Shown here piece by piece: positions 27,118 to 37,107 of a stretch of DNA of 64,000 bases. Within the stretch, counting starts at the first letter, position 1; each line of letters starts with the position of its first letter. The notes under the pieces were generated by a model. That model saw only the letters and a program-made list of their open reading frames with translations, was not told the origin of the DNA and did not search any database. This DNA is from Gemmatimonadaceae bacterium (GTDB lineage: Bacteria > Gemmatimonadota > Gemmatimonadetes > Gemmatimonadales > Gemmatimonadaceae), in NCBI GenBank assembly GCA_025928335.1, contig JAICJQ010000003.1:16970-80969 (forward strand), written 5' to 3'. Made by a program: the position numbers and the translations under genes.

Positions 27118-30100
27118 TCAATCCCCGGCCGAGGGAATCGCCGCGTGCTCCCCCGTCATCTGCTTCGGCGTCGCCCCAATCCACCGCATGAACGCGTGCC
27201 GCCATTCATCGAGGATCTCGTAGCCCGTCGGAATCACGAGCAGCGTCAGGAACGTGGACGTGATCACGCCGCCGATGACCGCGACGCCGAGCGGCGCACG
27301 GAACTGCGCGCCTTCACCGCGGCCGAGAGCGACCGGGATCATGCCGGCAATGAGCGCGAACGTCGTCATGAGAATCGGACGCAGACGGATCGCGCCCGCC
27401 TCGATTAGGGCCTCGCGCAGCGGCACGCCACGTTCCTCGCGCGCCCACTTCGCGAAATCGATCAGCAGAATGGCGTTCTTCGCCACGATGCCCATGAGCA
27501 GAATCACACCGATCAGGCTCATGATGTTGATCGTCATCCCGGTGATCGAGAGCGCCAGCATGACGCCGATCAGTGAAAGCGGCAGCGACATGAGGATCGC
27601 GATCGGATCGATGAACGATCCGAACTGCACCACGAGAATCAAATACATGAGGAGCACGGCGAGACCGAGCGCCGAGAAAATCTGCCCGAACACTTCGGCT
27701 TGCGACTCGGCGTCGCCGCCGATCGTGTAGCGCACACCGGCCGGCAGACGCATCTTGTCGAGCCGCTGCTTGATCTCGGCCGTGATGTCGCCCGCCGCGC
27801 GGCCGGAGGTGTTCATTTCGACCGTGACGACCGGCTCACGGTTCAGGTGGTCGATGATCGCCGGGCCCACCCCGGAACGAATCGACGCAATCTGTCCGAG
27901 GGGCATCGTCGCAGGCGCTCCGTTGGCAGCCTGAACCACCATCGGCAAGCGCTCGAGGTCCGAAGCGCGTTGACGCGATTCGGGCGTCAGACGCACCGTG
28001 ACTTTGCGTGACTTGCCGCTGGGATCGATCCAGTAACCGGCATCGATTCCCGCGAAGGCGGGGCGCAGCGATTGCGCGACCTGCCCGACGGTCAAGCCGA
28101 GAGTTCCGGCCACCCCGCGATTGAGATCGATCTCGAGCTCAGGCTTGAGGCCCTTCGTCGAGAGGCCGATGTCGACCGCGCCCGGAATCTTCTGCACCTC
28201 AGCCTTCACCATATCCGCCGCCTGCGCCAGCGCGGTGACATCCTGTCCGCGGAGCTGGAGCTGAATCGCCTTGAACCCGGCGTTGAAGTCGCTGGTGAAT
28301 ACCGACACCGTCGCTCCGGACATCCGGGCGGTCTCGAGGCGTAGCTGCTCGGCAAGCTTCTCGACCGAGACGTGACGATCGGTCTTGGGAACGAGGCGGA
28401 CGTAGATGTTCCCTTCGTCGACGCCGCCCGTCGCTTGATTGCCGAGCGTCGTGTACGTGTAGATCACCTCGGGATGCGTCTTCGCGATGTTTGCCGCCTC
28501 AGCCGCCTTGAGACGCGTGTACTCCATGTTCGAGCCCGGCGGGGTCTCGATCGCCATGATGAATTCCGCCCGATCGTCCTCCGGGAAAAATGCCGTGCCG
28601 ACTTTTCCCACCGTCTTGAATGCGAACGGCTTTCCGGTGAACGTCGCCGCACCGGTCAACAAGAACACGGCGACCCCGGCGACGAAGCTCAGACCACGCA
28701 CAACACCGTGCAACCGATCCGCCGAGAGGCCAACCACGACCAGGACGATACCAACGAGCGCGAGTCCCAGGGCGTTGAGGCCCGAGCCGGCGAGGAAGAA
28801 CGAGGCGAAAAAGCTGAGCGTCGCCGTCGCGACCATCGCCGCGCGGTGATCGAGCGCCCAGGCAATAACCTTCTTGTAGTTCACTGCCTGGCGGTTGAAC
28901 CACTCGTTGAACTTGTCCAACTGCCGCGTGATCCATGCGCGCTCGTGCGGCAGCTTGTGCGGATCTGCCCAGTACGCTGACAGCATCGGATCGAGCGAGA
29001 ACGAGACGAAGAGTGAAACAGCCACGGAACAGGCGATCGTCAGCGCGAACGGCTTGAACCACTGCCCGCCGATTCCGGGCATAAAGCCGATGGGCACGAA
29101 GACGGCGAGGATCGAGAAGGTCGTCGCCGCGACGGCAAGCCCGATCTCGTCGGTGCCGTCGTGCGCGGCGGTGAAATGGTCTTTCCCCATCTCGACGTGC
29201 CGGACGATGTTCTCTCGCACGACGATCGCGTCGTCGATCAGAATGCCGATCGCGAGGGAGAGGCCGAGCAGTGACATCGTCTCGAGCTTGAAACCGAGCG
29301 CCCAGACGGCGATGAAGCTCGCCAGCACCGAGATCGGCAGTGCGACGCCGGTGATGACCGTCGATCGCCACGAGTTGAGGAACACGAAGACGACGAGCAC
29401 GGTGAGCATGGCGCCCAACAAGAGCGCTTCTTCGACGTTCGTGACGGCGTGCTCGACGCGAACGCCCGAATCCTTCACGAGATCGATCTTCGTTCCCTTC
29501 GGCAGCGTCTCCTGTATCTGCGCGAGACGATCGCGCACCTTCGCGGCGACATCGGTCGTGCTGTAGCCGTTCGACTTCTTGACGTCGATGCCGATCGCTT
29601 CGCGTCCTTCGAACAGGGCGAGCGTCCGTGGCTCCTCGGTCGCGTCCTTGATCGTCGCGACCTGGGACAGCCGAATCAGCGTACCGTTCCGGTCGGCGAT
29701 GACGAGGTTCTCGAATTCCGCCGGGTTCTCCAAGCGGCCGCGCAATCGAATCGCGCGCTCGTCGAGCGCACCGTTCACGCGGCCAACCGGCGCGGCGAGG
29801 TTCTGGAGCTGCAGCGCCTGCACGACCTGGGCGACGCTGACGTTCGCGGCCTGCAACTTGTGCGGATCGATCTCGACGGTCAGCTCTCGCTCGACCTTGC
29901 CGAAGATCTGCACGTCCGACACCCCGGGAATCGCTCGCAGCTCGCGCGTGATGCCCGGATCGGCGAGTCGGGTCAGCTCGGCGGGCGACAAGACCGAGGA
30001 GGAGATCGCGATCGACACGATCGGCCGGTCGGCGTTGTTGAACTTCTGGATGATCGGTTCCTTCATCTCGATCGGCAGATCGGCGCGGATCGACGAGATC

Positions 30101-30432
30101 CCGTCGCGTACTTCCTGCGACGCGACGTTCATGTCCTTGCCGAACAGGAACTCGATCATGATCATCGAGTAGCCGTCGTAGGCTTTCCCGATGATGCGCT
30201 TCACGCCCGAGATCGAACCGATCTGCTCTTCGACCGGTTTGAGAATCTCGCTCTCCACGACATCCGGCGAGGCGCCGGGATAGATGATGCCGACCGTGAG
30301 AAACTGCGGCGCCACATCGGGGAACTCGTCGGTCTTCAGTTTGAGCAGCGCGAACAACCCGAAGATCACCATCGCGACCATCGCGACGACGGTGATCAGC
30401 GGACGCTTGATTGCAAAATCGGAGATGATCAT
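27118..30432 (-). CDS. RND efflux inner-membrane transporter (HAE1-like)
   Basis: 1104 aa; MIISDFAIKRPLITVVAMVAMVIFGLFAL..., [43 protein letters not shown]. Confidence 0.95.
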   Translation of the reverse strand: MIISDFAIKRPLITVVAMVAMVIFGLFALLKLKTDEFPDVAPQFLTVGIIYPGASPDVVESEILKPVEEQIGSISGVKRIIGKAYDGYSMIMIEFLFGKDMNVASQEVRDGISSIRADLPIEMKEPIIQKFNNADRPIVSIAISSSVLSPAELTRLADPGITRELRAIPGVSDVQIFGKVERELTVEIDPHKLQAANVSVAQVVQALQLQNLAAPVGRVNGALDERAIRLRGRLENPAEFENLVIADRNGTLIRLSQVATIKDATEEPRTLALFEGREAIGIDVKKSNGYSTTDVAAKVRDRLAQIQETLPKGTKIDLVKDSGVRVEHAVTNVEEALLLGAMLTVLVVFVFLNSWRSTVITGVALPISVLASFIAVWALGFKLETMSLLGLSLAIGILIDDAIVVRENIVRHVEMGKDHFTAAHDGTDEIGLAVAATTFSILAVFVPIGFMPGIGGQWFKPFALTIACSVAVSLFVSFSLDPMLSAYWADPHKLPHERAWITRQLDKFNEWFNRQAVNYKKVIAWALDHRAAMVATATLSFFASFFLAGSGLNALGLALVGIVLVVVGLSADRLHGVVRGLSFVAGVAVFLLTGAATFTGKPFAFKTVGKVGTAFFPEDDRAEFIMAIETPPGSNMEYTRLKAAEAANIAKTHPEVIYTYTTLGNQATGGVDEGNIYVRLVPKTDRHVSVEKLAEQLRLETARMSGATVSVFTSDFNAGFKAIQLQLRGQDVTALAQAADMVKAEVQKIPGAVDIGLSTKGLKPELEIDLNRGVAGTLGLTVGQVAQSLRPAFAGIDAGYWIDPSGKSRKVTVRLTPESRQRASDLERLPMVVQAANGAPATMPLGQIASIRSGVGPAIIDHLNREPVVTVEMNTSGRAAGDITAEIKQRLDKMRLPAGVRYTIGGDAESQAEVFGQIFSALGLAVLLMYLILVVQFGSFIDPIAILMSLPLSLIGVMLALSITGMTINIMSLIGVILLMGIVAKNAILLIDFAKWAREERGVPLREALIEAGAIRLRPILMTTFALIAGMIPVALGRGEGAQFRAPLGVAVIGGVITSTFLTLLVIPTGYEILDEWRHAFMRWIGATPKQMTGEHAAIPSAGD

Positions 30433-31562
30433 GGCTTTCTTCCCGTATCGGCGGCGACGGCGCTCACCTTGATCGGCGTTTTTTCCGAGATGCCACGCGC
30501 GGCTCCGAGGAGAATCGTGTCCCCGGCCTGCACGCCGCTTCGGATCTCGACCGTTTCAGTCGCTGCATCGCGAATTCCCAGCTCGACGTCGGACCTTTGT
30601 ACGACACCATTCTTGATGCGCATGACAAACGGCCGCAGGCCGCGCTCGTCCACCGCGGCGATCGGCAGCACCGGCGCGGTCCGAACGTCGCTCGCCACGT
30701 GGCCATCGGCGAACAAACCGCCGACGAGGACGCCGTTCTCATTCGGCAGCGAGACGATGATGCGCACCTGACGTGTGGCCGGGTCGGCCACCGGATTGAT
30801 GTTCGTGATGCGTCCAGTGAAGTGGCGGTTTGGATAGCCGCTCAGCGTGAAATCCACCGGTATGCCGAAGCGGACCGCGGACAGCTGATCGGCCGGCACG
30901 GACGCCTCGAGCCGCATCGTCGTCGGATTCACGATCGTGTACAGCGCAGCGCCGGGTTGCACGACGTCGCCGGCGCTCACCGTTCGGGCGCTCACGATGC
31001 CGGAGAACGGCGCTTCGACCGTCGCTTTGCTGAGCTGCTTTTGCGCGTTCGCCAACTGCGCCTTTGCATTCGCGAGCTGTGCCTCGGCGGCCGAGTACTG
31101 ATTCCGCGTGATCTCGACGTCGCGCTCGGCGATCGCGCCGGCTTTGAGGAGCGCCTCGTTGCGCTCCATCTGGCGCTTGTTGAGCTCTACGGAGCTTTGG
31201 GCCGTCGTCACCGCGGCGCGCGCCGACAGCTCGCTCTCGCGAAGCGCCGCGTCGTCGATTCGCGCGAGCAATTGTCCCTTCTTGACTCGCGTCCCCTGCT
31301 CCACCGTCGCCTGCAGCACGGTGCCGCCGACTTCCGCGCGCACCGTGGCGTTCTGTTCCGGCTGGAGCGTCCCCGAGATCGCCGGACCGGACCTGATCTG
31401 CTCAGCCTTCACGATCGCGATGTTCTCCGGGCCGACAATCATCGCGTTCGGCGTCGTCGCGGACTTGGCCGTCTCCGTGCCTTTGCAAGCGAGTGACCCG
31501 CCAACAGCGACAAGGGCGACGAACGAAAGCCCGCTACGCACGATAGTTCTTGCCCGATTCAT
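30429..31562 (-). CDS. RND efflux periplasmic adaptor (MFP)
   Basis: PEQNATVRAEVGGTVLQATVEQGTRVKKGQLLARIDDAALRESELSARAAV; overlaps the RND start by 4 bp. Confidence 0.93.
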   Translation of the reverse strand: MNRARTIVRSGLSFVALVAVGGSLACKGTETAKSATTPNAMIVGPENIAIVKAEQIRSGPAISGTLQPEQNATVRAEVGGTVLQATVEQGTRVKKGQLLARIDDAALRESELSARAAVTTAQSSVELNKRQMERNEALLKAGAIAERDVEITRNQYSAAEAQLANAKAQLANAQKQLSKATVEAPFSGIVSARTVSAGDVVQPGAALYTIVNPTTMRLEASVPADQLSAVRFGIPVDFTLSGYPNRHFTGRITNINPVADPATRQVRIIVSLPNENGVLVGGLFADGHVASDVRTAPVLPIAAVDERGLRPFVMRIKNGVVQRSDVELGIRDAATETVEIRSGVQAGDTILLGAARGISEKTPIKVSAVAADTGRKP

Positions 31563-33220
31563 GGCTGAATGCTCCCGGTTGGTGCACCCGCGCCTGGCGC
31601 GGATTGAGTGCCGTTGGTGGAACGGAACTGCTGCTGTTGGACCTGTTGTTGATTCTGCTGCTGTTGGATCGCGGCGCCGGCGCCCTGCGCGGCCGCCGCG
31701 CCCGTCGTGCCGCCCGACTGCAGCGGCAAATCCTTGAGGAGCGCGAGACGCACTTTGGCGACGGCGAGGTTTCTCGCCGCCTGCGCGCGATTCGCCCTCG
31801 CCTGCTCGAGCAAGAGCCGCGATTGCGTGAGATCGGTCTGCGTCGAGATGCCTTCGCGATACCGCACTTCGTCGATCGCGTACGTCCGCTGTGCCTGATC
31901 GACGGTGCCTCGGCTCGCGTCCCAGATCGACTGCGCCTGCGCGAGATCGTTGAGCGCGACCCGCGTATCGAGCGCCGCGAACTGCCGCGCCTCTTCACGC
32001 TGGGCGCGCGCTTGGCGTACGCCGGCTTCGGCGACCGCCTTGTCGCCGCGAATGCGCCCGCCGTCGAGAATCGGGAAGCTCGTCGAGAGGCCGACCGTCC
32101 AGTTGTTGACACCCGTGCTGAGGTTCGGCAGCAGTTGCGCCGGGAAATACAGCCGTTGGTACGCCGAAACGATCGACAGTGTCGGGATGCGCTCGGCGCG
32201 CGCGACGCGGACCTGCGCCTCCGACGCGATGAGCGCCTCGTCGGCCTGGCGCACCGGCGCGCGGTCGCTCACCGCGGTATCAGGTGTCGTGGTGGCGATC
32301 GCCGGAAGCGTCGGGTTCGACGAGTCGTCGATGTGCGTCGTCAGCTCCACCGGCGTGTCGAGCGGCATGTTGAGCAGCTCCTTCAACCGGTAATACGCGA
32401 CCTGCTTGTTCGACCGCGCCTGGATCTGAACGGGGATCTGATTGTCGCGCGTCACCTGTGCGCGAAGCAACTCGTACTCCGATACGTTCCCGACTTGCTT
32501 GGCGACCTTCGTCTGTTGCAGTACGACGTCCGTCTGGGCGACGGACGAATCGGCGATTGCCACGAGCTGGTCGGCGAGCACGGCGTCGAAGTACGCGGAC
32601 GTCACATCGAGCGCGGCCTGCGCCTTCTGCGCGTTGACCTCGATGGTCGCCGAACGAAGCTGCGCGTTCGCCGCGCTGTTCTGCGCCGAGATGCGACCTC
32701 CGGCGAAGACGTTCTGCGAGAAGCTCAGTCCAAGGTTCCACTGGTTCGTCGCGCCGAAGCTCGTCTTGCTGAGATCGAAGCCGCCGGAAGACGATGAGGA
32801 CCCCGACTGGCAGCTGGCAGCTTGGGCGAGCGCCGCCGCGCGTTCCTCGGGCGTCGCGTTGGCCGCGAGCGTTGGAGCGCAGAGCGCTTGCGTCTTTGGC
32901 GTCGTCGTATCGCGCGGCGTGCTTGCCGCGCTCGAAGCGAAGCTCGAGAACTGCGACTGAAGGGTTTTCGTGTAGGCGGCCGTTCCATTGAGCTGCGGGA
33001 AATACTGGCTGCGCGTCTGAAGACGCTGGCCTTCGGCGCGCACCACGCCCGCGCGCGCGACCTCGATCGACTGGCGTTGCGCGTCCGTGATTTTGAGTGC
33101 GTCCTCGAGCGAGAGGCGAACCGTCGCGCCGGTCGCGCCGACGGTGGGTTGCTGTGCCTCGATGGTCGGCGCCAGCGCGAAGCTGATCGCGAGCGCCACT
33201 GTGGTGACTGCGGGTTTCAT
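31559..33220 (-). CDS. TolC-family outer membrane efflux protein with Gln-rich C-terminus
   Basis: MKPAVTTVALAISFALAPTIEAQ signal; LSLEDALKITDAQRQSIEVARAGV; tail AAIQQQQNQQQVQQQQFRSTNG. Confidence 0.9.
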   Translation of the reverse strand: MKPAVTTVALAISFALAPTIEAQQPTVGATGATVRLSLEDALKITDAQRQSIEVARAGVVRAEGQRLQTRSQYFPQLNGTAAYTKTLQSQFSSFASSAASTPRDTTTPKTQALCAPTLAANATPEERAAALAQAASCQSGSSSSSGGFDLSKTSFGATNQWNLGLSFSQNVFAGGRISAQNSAANAQLRSATIEVNAQKAQAALDVTSAYFDAVLADQLVAIADSSVAQTDVVLQQTKVAKQVGNVSEYELLRAQVTRDNQIPVQIQARSNKQVAYYRLKELLNMPLDTPVELTTHIDDSSNPTLPAIATTTPDTAVSDRAPVRQADEALIASEAQVRVARAERIPTLSIVSAYQRLYFPAQLLPNLSTGVNNWTVGLSTSFPILDGGRIRGDKAVAEAGVRQARAQREEARQFAALDTRVALNDLAQAQSIWDASRGTVDQAQRTYAIDEVRYREGISTQTDLTQSRLLLEQARANRAQAARNLAVAKVRLALLKDLPLQSGGTTGAAAAQGAGAAIQQQQNQQQVQQQQFRSTNGTQSAPGAGAPTGSIQP

Positions 33221-33260
33221 CGTGAAGGGCCGGTGAAAAGTTCGGTGTGGCATCGTTCGC

Positions 33261-33878
33261 TCAGTCTCCGGCGACCGAACGGCGACGCGACACGAGGCGC
33301 GCCGCGTCGGTGGAAATGCCAAGGGCGCGCATGAAAACGCGTACGTACTTCTGGGGTGCTTCAGCTTCGGGCTGCGGAAAGCTGTTCGGCATCACGTCGC
33401 GCGAGATCGCGTCGCCGAACATGGAGCTCATCAGCATCGCGACGGCTGTCTGGATGTCGCCGTCGGGATCGGCGAGGCCGAGCGACTGGAGCCGGAGCAC
33501 GTAGTCCATGAGGAGCATGCCGGCGCAGTTTGGGCCTTCACACATGCAGACCGCGGCTTCGGGCCGCTCCTCGATCTCGCCGAACGAGGTCCGGATGAGG
33601 GCGCGGTTGTCGCGCATGTGGCCGAGGACGGATGCGACCCATTCGGTGAGGTCGCGTTCGGGATCCTGCGGGTTGTCGAGCAGGGGAGGGATCGGCGACT
33701 GCGAGACGTGGTTCTGCATCAGCGCTTCGAAGAGCGCCGCTTTTGAACCGAAGGTGCGGAAGAGGGTGACTTCGTTGACTCCCGCCTCGATGGCGATGAG
33801 TCGTGTGGTGGCTCCTCGAAAGCCGTGTTGCTCGTAGACTCGCTTGGCGGCGTCGAGGATGCGGTCTCGGATATCCAT
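33261..33878 (-). CDS. TetR-family transcriptional regulator
   Basis: RILDAAKRVYEQHGFRGATTRLIAIEAGVNEVTLFRTFGSKAALFEALM. Confidence 0.95.
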   Translation of the reverse strand: MDIRDRILDAAKRVYEQHGFRGATTRLIAIEAGVNEVTLFRTFGSKAALFEALMQNHVSQSPIPPLLDNPQDPERDLTEWVASVLGHMRDNRALIRTSFGEIEERPEAAVCMCEGPNCAGMLLMDYVLRLQSLGLADPDGDIQTAVAMLMSSMFGDAISRDVMPNSFPQPEAEAPQKYVRVFMRALGISTDAARLVSRRRSVAGD

Positions 33879-33911
33879 AGGGCTTTACCCTACGGACCCC
33901 GACTCAGAAAT

Positions 33912-33927
33912 GCAAGTACCTACTTAC
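33912..33927. promoter_or_regulatory. Candidate TetR operator palindrome
   Basis: GCAAGTACCTACTTAC (AAGTA-CC-TACTT core), 34 bp upstream of the tetR ATG. Confidence 0.4.
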
Positions 33928-33940
33928 TTTCGTTGGCTCG

Positions 33941-34453
33941 TTAGCTCCGGAGCTTTCTGCCCCTTCTTAGGCCACCACCGGCCGGACCGCCGTTGGTCTT
34001 GCTTCCTTCCCCCCCTTCGCCCCCTCCGCCGCCGCGGCGCTTCGTTCGCCGCTCCAGCACGACTTCGTCCTGCACGATCATGTATCGGATCACGCGGTCT
34101 CGCGCCTCTGGAAACTCCTTGAGCCGGTCGCGGAACCGGTCGTTCGACACGATGCTCGCGTTCAACTCGCGGGCGAACGCGAGAATGAAATAGTCGGCAT
34201 CGGTGCCGGCGGGCGCTTGTCGTACCTCGCCCGCGTCGACCAGCTGCTCGTAACGGTTCGCGTCATCGATCTGATGTCGGAGCGCCGCATCGACGACGAT
34301 GATCGGTTCGAGCCCTTCCTCGCGAAGCTTGTCACGGATCGCTACGATGTTCGACACCTGCGCCCGCTCACCTTCCGTCGAATGCGCGACGTTCGAGCCG
34401 TCGACGAGAACGACGTTGCTCGTCGAATCCCCCTGATTCGCCGGCGCCGTCAT
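33941..34453 (-). CDS. NYN (Zc3h12a/Regnase-like) ribonuclease-fold protein with Gly/basic tail
   Basis: NVVLVDGSNVAHS...EPIIVVDAALRHQIDD...DADYFILAFARELNASIVSNDRFRD; tail RRGGGGGEGGEGSKTNGGPAGGGLRRGRKLRS. Confidence 0.8.
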   Translation of the reverse strand: MTAPANQGDSTSNVVLVDGSNVAHSTEGERAQVSNIVAIRDKLREEGLEPIIVVDAALRHQIDDANRYEQLVDAGEVRQAPAGTDADYFILAFARELNASIVSNDRFRDRLKEFPEARDRVIRYMIVQDEVVLERRTKRRGGGGGEGGEGSKTNGGPAGGGLRRGRKLRS

Positions 34454-35151
34454 CCTTTCTTCCCCGCCCGCGCGGCTCGGCGTTCGGCAGCGCGCTTCGC
34501 GGAGTCCGCGGCAATGGAATCGGTGACGGCGAACAGCGCTCGCATCGCGTTGGCGCGCGTGATCTCCGACTGCACTGCAGTGCTCATCGACCCGATGAGC
34601 GATGCAACAGCCGGCGCATCGGCGACCGCCGACAGCTGCGTGAGATACTGCGCCATCAATTGATGGCCGGCGACCGACTGCATCACGTACGCTCGATCGA
34701 AGCCGCGTCCGCCATGCTGATTGATGCTGTCGATCTGTGCCTGCATCTGCCCTCGTATCGTCGTGCCGAGCGCCGGCAGGAGCGGAGCGATGTGCGCCGC
34801 CTCGGCGACTGAATCGATGGAGTGCTGCAGCGCCGTGTGCTCGCGATACATGGCGGCCGCAAAGGCGCGCACGGTATCCACATGCCAGCTACTCAACTCC
34901 ACATCGGCGGCCGCGGCCTGCCGTTGATTCATCGTCGTGAGCAACGCGAGGACGTTCCCATCGTTCAGCCATTTGATGTTGTCGCGCGGCGCGGCCGAAT
35001 CCTTGGCAACGTCGCCCGCCGCCTCGGCAGTTCTCGCCGGACGCGATGCTGCTGCCGCCGGTTGTTTCGAAGCCGGCTTGTCCTTCGCGCATGCCGCGAT
35101 CGCACCGATCGCGGCGAACGCGCCAATAAAACCCCAGGTTCGATTCATCAC
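34450..35151 (-). CDS. DUF4142-like lipoprotein
   Basis: Lipobox GAFAAIGAIAACAKDK; LLTTMNQRQAAAADVELSSWHVDTVRAFAAAMYREHTAL. Confidence 0.8.
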   Translation of the reverse strand: MMNRTWGFIGAFAAIGAIAACAKDKPASKQPAAAASRPARTAEAAGDVAKDSAAPRDNIKWLNDGNVLALLTTMNQRQAAAADVELSSWHVDTVRAFAAAMYREHTALQHSIDSVAEAAHIAPLLPALGTTIRGQMQAQIDSINQHGGRGFDRAYVMQSVAGHQLMAQYLTQLSAVADAPAVASLIGSMSTAVQSEITRANAMRALFAVTDSIAADSAKRAAERRAARAGKKG

Positions 35152-35185
35152 TCGAGCTCTCCGGCGAATGCCGTGCGAAAGCAGA

Positions 35186-35209
35186 ATGCCCGGGCCTCTG
35201 CCCGGGCAT
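35186..35209 (-). terminator. Hairpin (10-bp stem, 4-nt loop) between two DUF4142 genes
   Basis: ATGCCCGGGC-CTCT-GCCCGGGCAT; weak T tract on the minus strand. Confidence 0.5.
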
Positions 35210-35261
35210 CCTTATTCAAAGAGCGCGCCCAGCCGTCTCTTGCCGGGCTCCGCGATGGTCG

Positions 35262-35912
35262 TCAGGGACTCTTTTTCTTCCCGCTATCGGCTGCGCCGGC
35301 GGCCGGAGCCGCGCCCAGTTTGCTCTGGATATCCTGCGCCTTGGTGAGGTGCGCCTGGATATTCGGCGTGGCTTTCGTGATCAGAGCCTTGAGCGACGTG
35401 TCCTGCGCCGCGCCCTGGGCTGCTTGGAGGAGCGACAACACGGACTGATGGACAGCGACTTCGTTGTCGATGTACGCTTTGTCCCACGCCGCTCCCTTCG
35501 CCATGGCGTTGAGGCTGTCGTGCATCTTCTGCGCAGCCTGTGGCAGGGTGTCATTGGCCGGCGGTGCCGGAGTGAGATTCAACTTCTTCGCGAGATCCTG
35601 CCCGGCTTTCCGTAACGCGTGATGGTCCCGCATCATCGTCCGGCCGAACTCCTTGACCTGCGCGTTCGTGCCCTTGGTCGACGCCAGATTGCCATTGGCG
35701 CTGTCACCCGCGTTCGCCTCGTCGAGCAAGGCCGCGATGTTCGCGTCATTGAGCGGCGGCGGAGCTGGTGCCGGCGCTGGTGCGGCAGCGGCCGCTTTCG
35801 CGGCGGAATCGGCGGCCGCGGTTGAATCAGTCTTGTTGTCATTTTTGGCGCATGCAGCCCACAACGCACTCGCGCCGACGAGTGCAATGCCACGAGCAAG
35901 GCGAATCGACAT
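35262..35912 (-). CDS. DUF4142-like lipoprotein
   Basis: Signal/lipobox ALVGASALWAACAKND; NIAALLDEANAGDSANGNLASTKGTNAQVKEFGRTMMRDHHALRKAG; start refined. Confidence 0.85.
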   Translation of the reverse strand: MSIRLARGIALVGASALWAACAKNDNKTDSTAAADSAAKAAAAAPAPAPAPPPLNDANIAALLDEANAGDSANGNLASTKGTNAQVKEFGRTMMRDHHALRKAGQDLAKKLNLTPAPPANDTLPQAAQKMHDSLNAMAKGAAWDKAYIDNEVAVHQSVLSLLQAAQGAAQDTSLKALITKATPNIQAHLTKAQDIQSKLGAAPAAGAADSGKKKSP

Positions 35913-36081
35913 AGTTCCTCCGTACAGGGTGATGCGCCCGGAGCTAGCCGGGGAGTTGGCTGGCCCAGCCACAGCAATTTTTGTACGCACTTCGCCCAGT
36001 TGCGTCGGCTAACGGGCCCGCAGTCGACACGTCTGACGGTGGCTGGTGTAGAGACTAGCAGATTTCTCTAAATCCCACTCC

Positions 36082-37050
36082 ATGACGAAACGAGCTCTGC
36101 GCAACTTGCTCATGCTCCTCGTCGCCGCCGCGTCCGCTTCTCTCGAAGCACCGCGCTTGGCGCATAGGCCGCTTGCCGATGCCACCGTCGAGCTCGTCGA
36201 CGCACCGGACGCGACCGCCGATGCCGTCACCCAAGTTGCGTCGACCGTTTCGTCCAGCCACCTCGGATTCGACACGAACGTCTATCCCGGCGACAAGGCG
36301 ATGGACGCCTGGAAACGCTCCGGCGATTACGAGTGGGTCGGCTACTATCTCTCGGCCCCATGCCACAAGGATGACTCGTGGACCGGCAAGCGCGCCCACC
36401 TCGTCGACAACGGATGGGGGCTCGCCGTCATCTACGTCGGACAACAGACGTGGGGGCAATCCTACGGGCCGACCACCGTGAAGCGGGTCGTTGTTTCAAA
36501 GAAGTCTAAATCCGCCAAGCACAAACGCCACGTCACGCGCACAATGACGCGCCGCACGGTCACACCAGTCGCCACGACCGGCGACGGTTGTTCTGCATCA
36601 TATGTCGGCGCGGCACAGGGGCGCATCGATGCCCGTGACGCCATCGCCCGCGCGACGCGCGAAGGCTTCGCGACTGGAACGGTCGTCTTCCTCGACGTCG
36701 AGCACATGGACCGCATCCCGCAGCGCATGCGCGATTACTATCGTGCCTGGACCGCCGCAGTCCTCGCCGACGGCCGTTACCGTCCCGGCGTTTATGCCCA
36801 TACGAAGAACGCCGGCACGATCTACGACGACGTCAGCGACGTCTACGACCAAGCCGGCCGGGAAGACGAGCCGCCCTTCTGGGTCGCGGGCTCGAGCGGC
36901 TTCGCGCCCGGCCGAGTCCCGAGCGACGTCGGCCATGCATTCGCTTCGGTCTGGCAGGGCGTCTTGGATGTCGTTCGCACCCACAACGGGGTCAAACTCC
37001 CGGTCGACATCTCCGTCGCCTCCGTCGCCTCGCCCAGTTTCGCCCAGTAG
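36082..37050 (+). CDS. DUF1906 (Rv2525c-like glycoside hydrolase-like) exported protein
   Basis: HLGFDTNVYPGDKAMDAWKRSGDYEWVGYYLSAPCHKDDSWTGKRAHLVDNGWGLAVIYVGQQ; ATREGFATGTVVFLDVE. Confidence 0.85.
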   Translation: MTKRALRNLLMLLVAAASASLEAPRLAHRPLADATVELVDAPDATADAVTQVASTVSSSHLGFDTNVYPGDKAMDAWKRSGDYEWVGYYLSAPCHKDDSWTGKRAHLVDNGWGLAVIYVGQQTWGQSYGPTTVKRVVVSKKSKSAKHKRHVTRTMTRRTVTPVATTGDGCSASYVGAAQGRIDARDAIARATREGFATGTVVFLDVEHMDRIPQRMRDYYRAWTAAVLADGRYRPGVYAHTKNAGTIYDDVSDVYDQAGREDEPPFWVAGSSGFAPGRVPSDVGHAFASVWQGVLDVVRTHNGVKLPVDISVASVASPSFAQ

Positions 37051-37107
37051 GCGTCGCTGACGGTTCGTCGCTCGACTGTTTGGGTTGGTTGCTCGGGTCG
37101 AGAAACT

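Noticed and set aside
29449-30771. 440-aa plus-strand ORF antisense to RND/MFP genes
   Set aside because: Shadow ORF in GC-rich DNA; opposite strand has strong family motifs.
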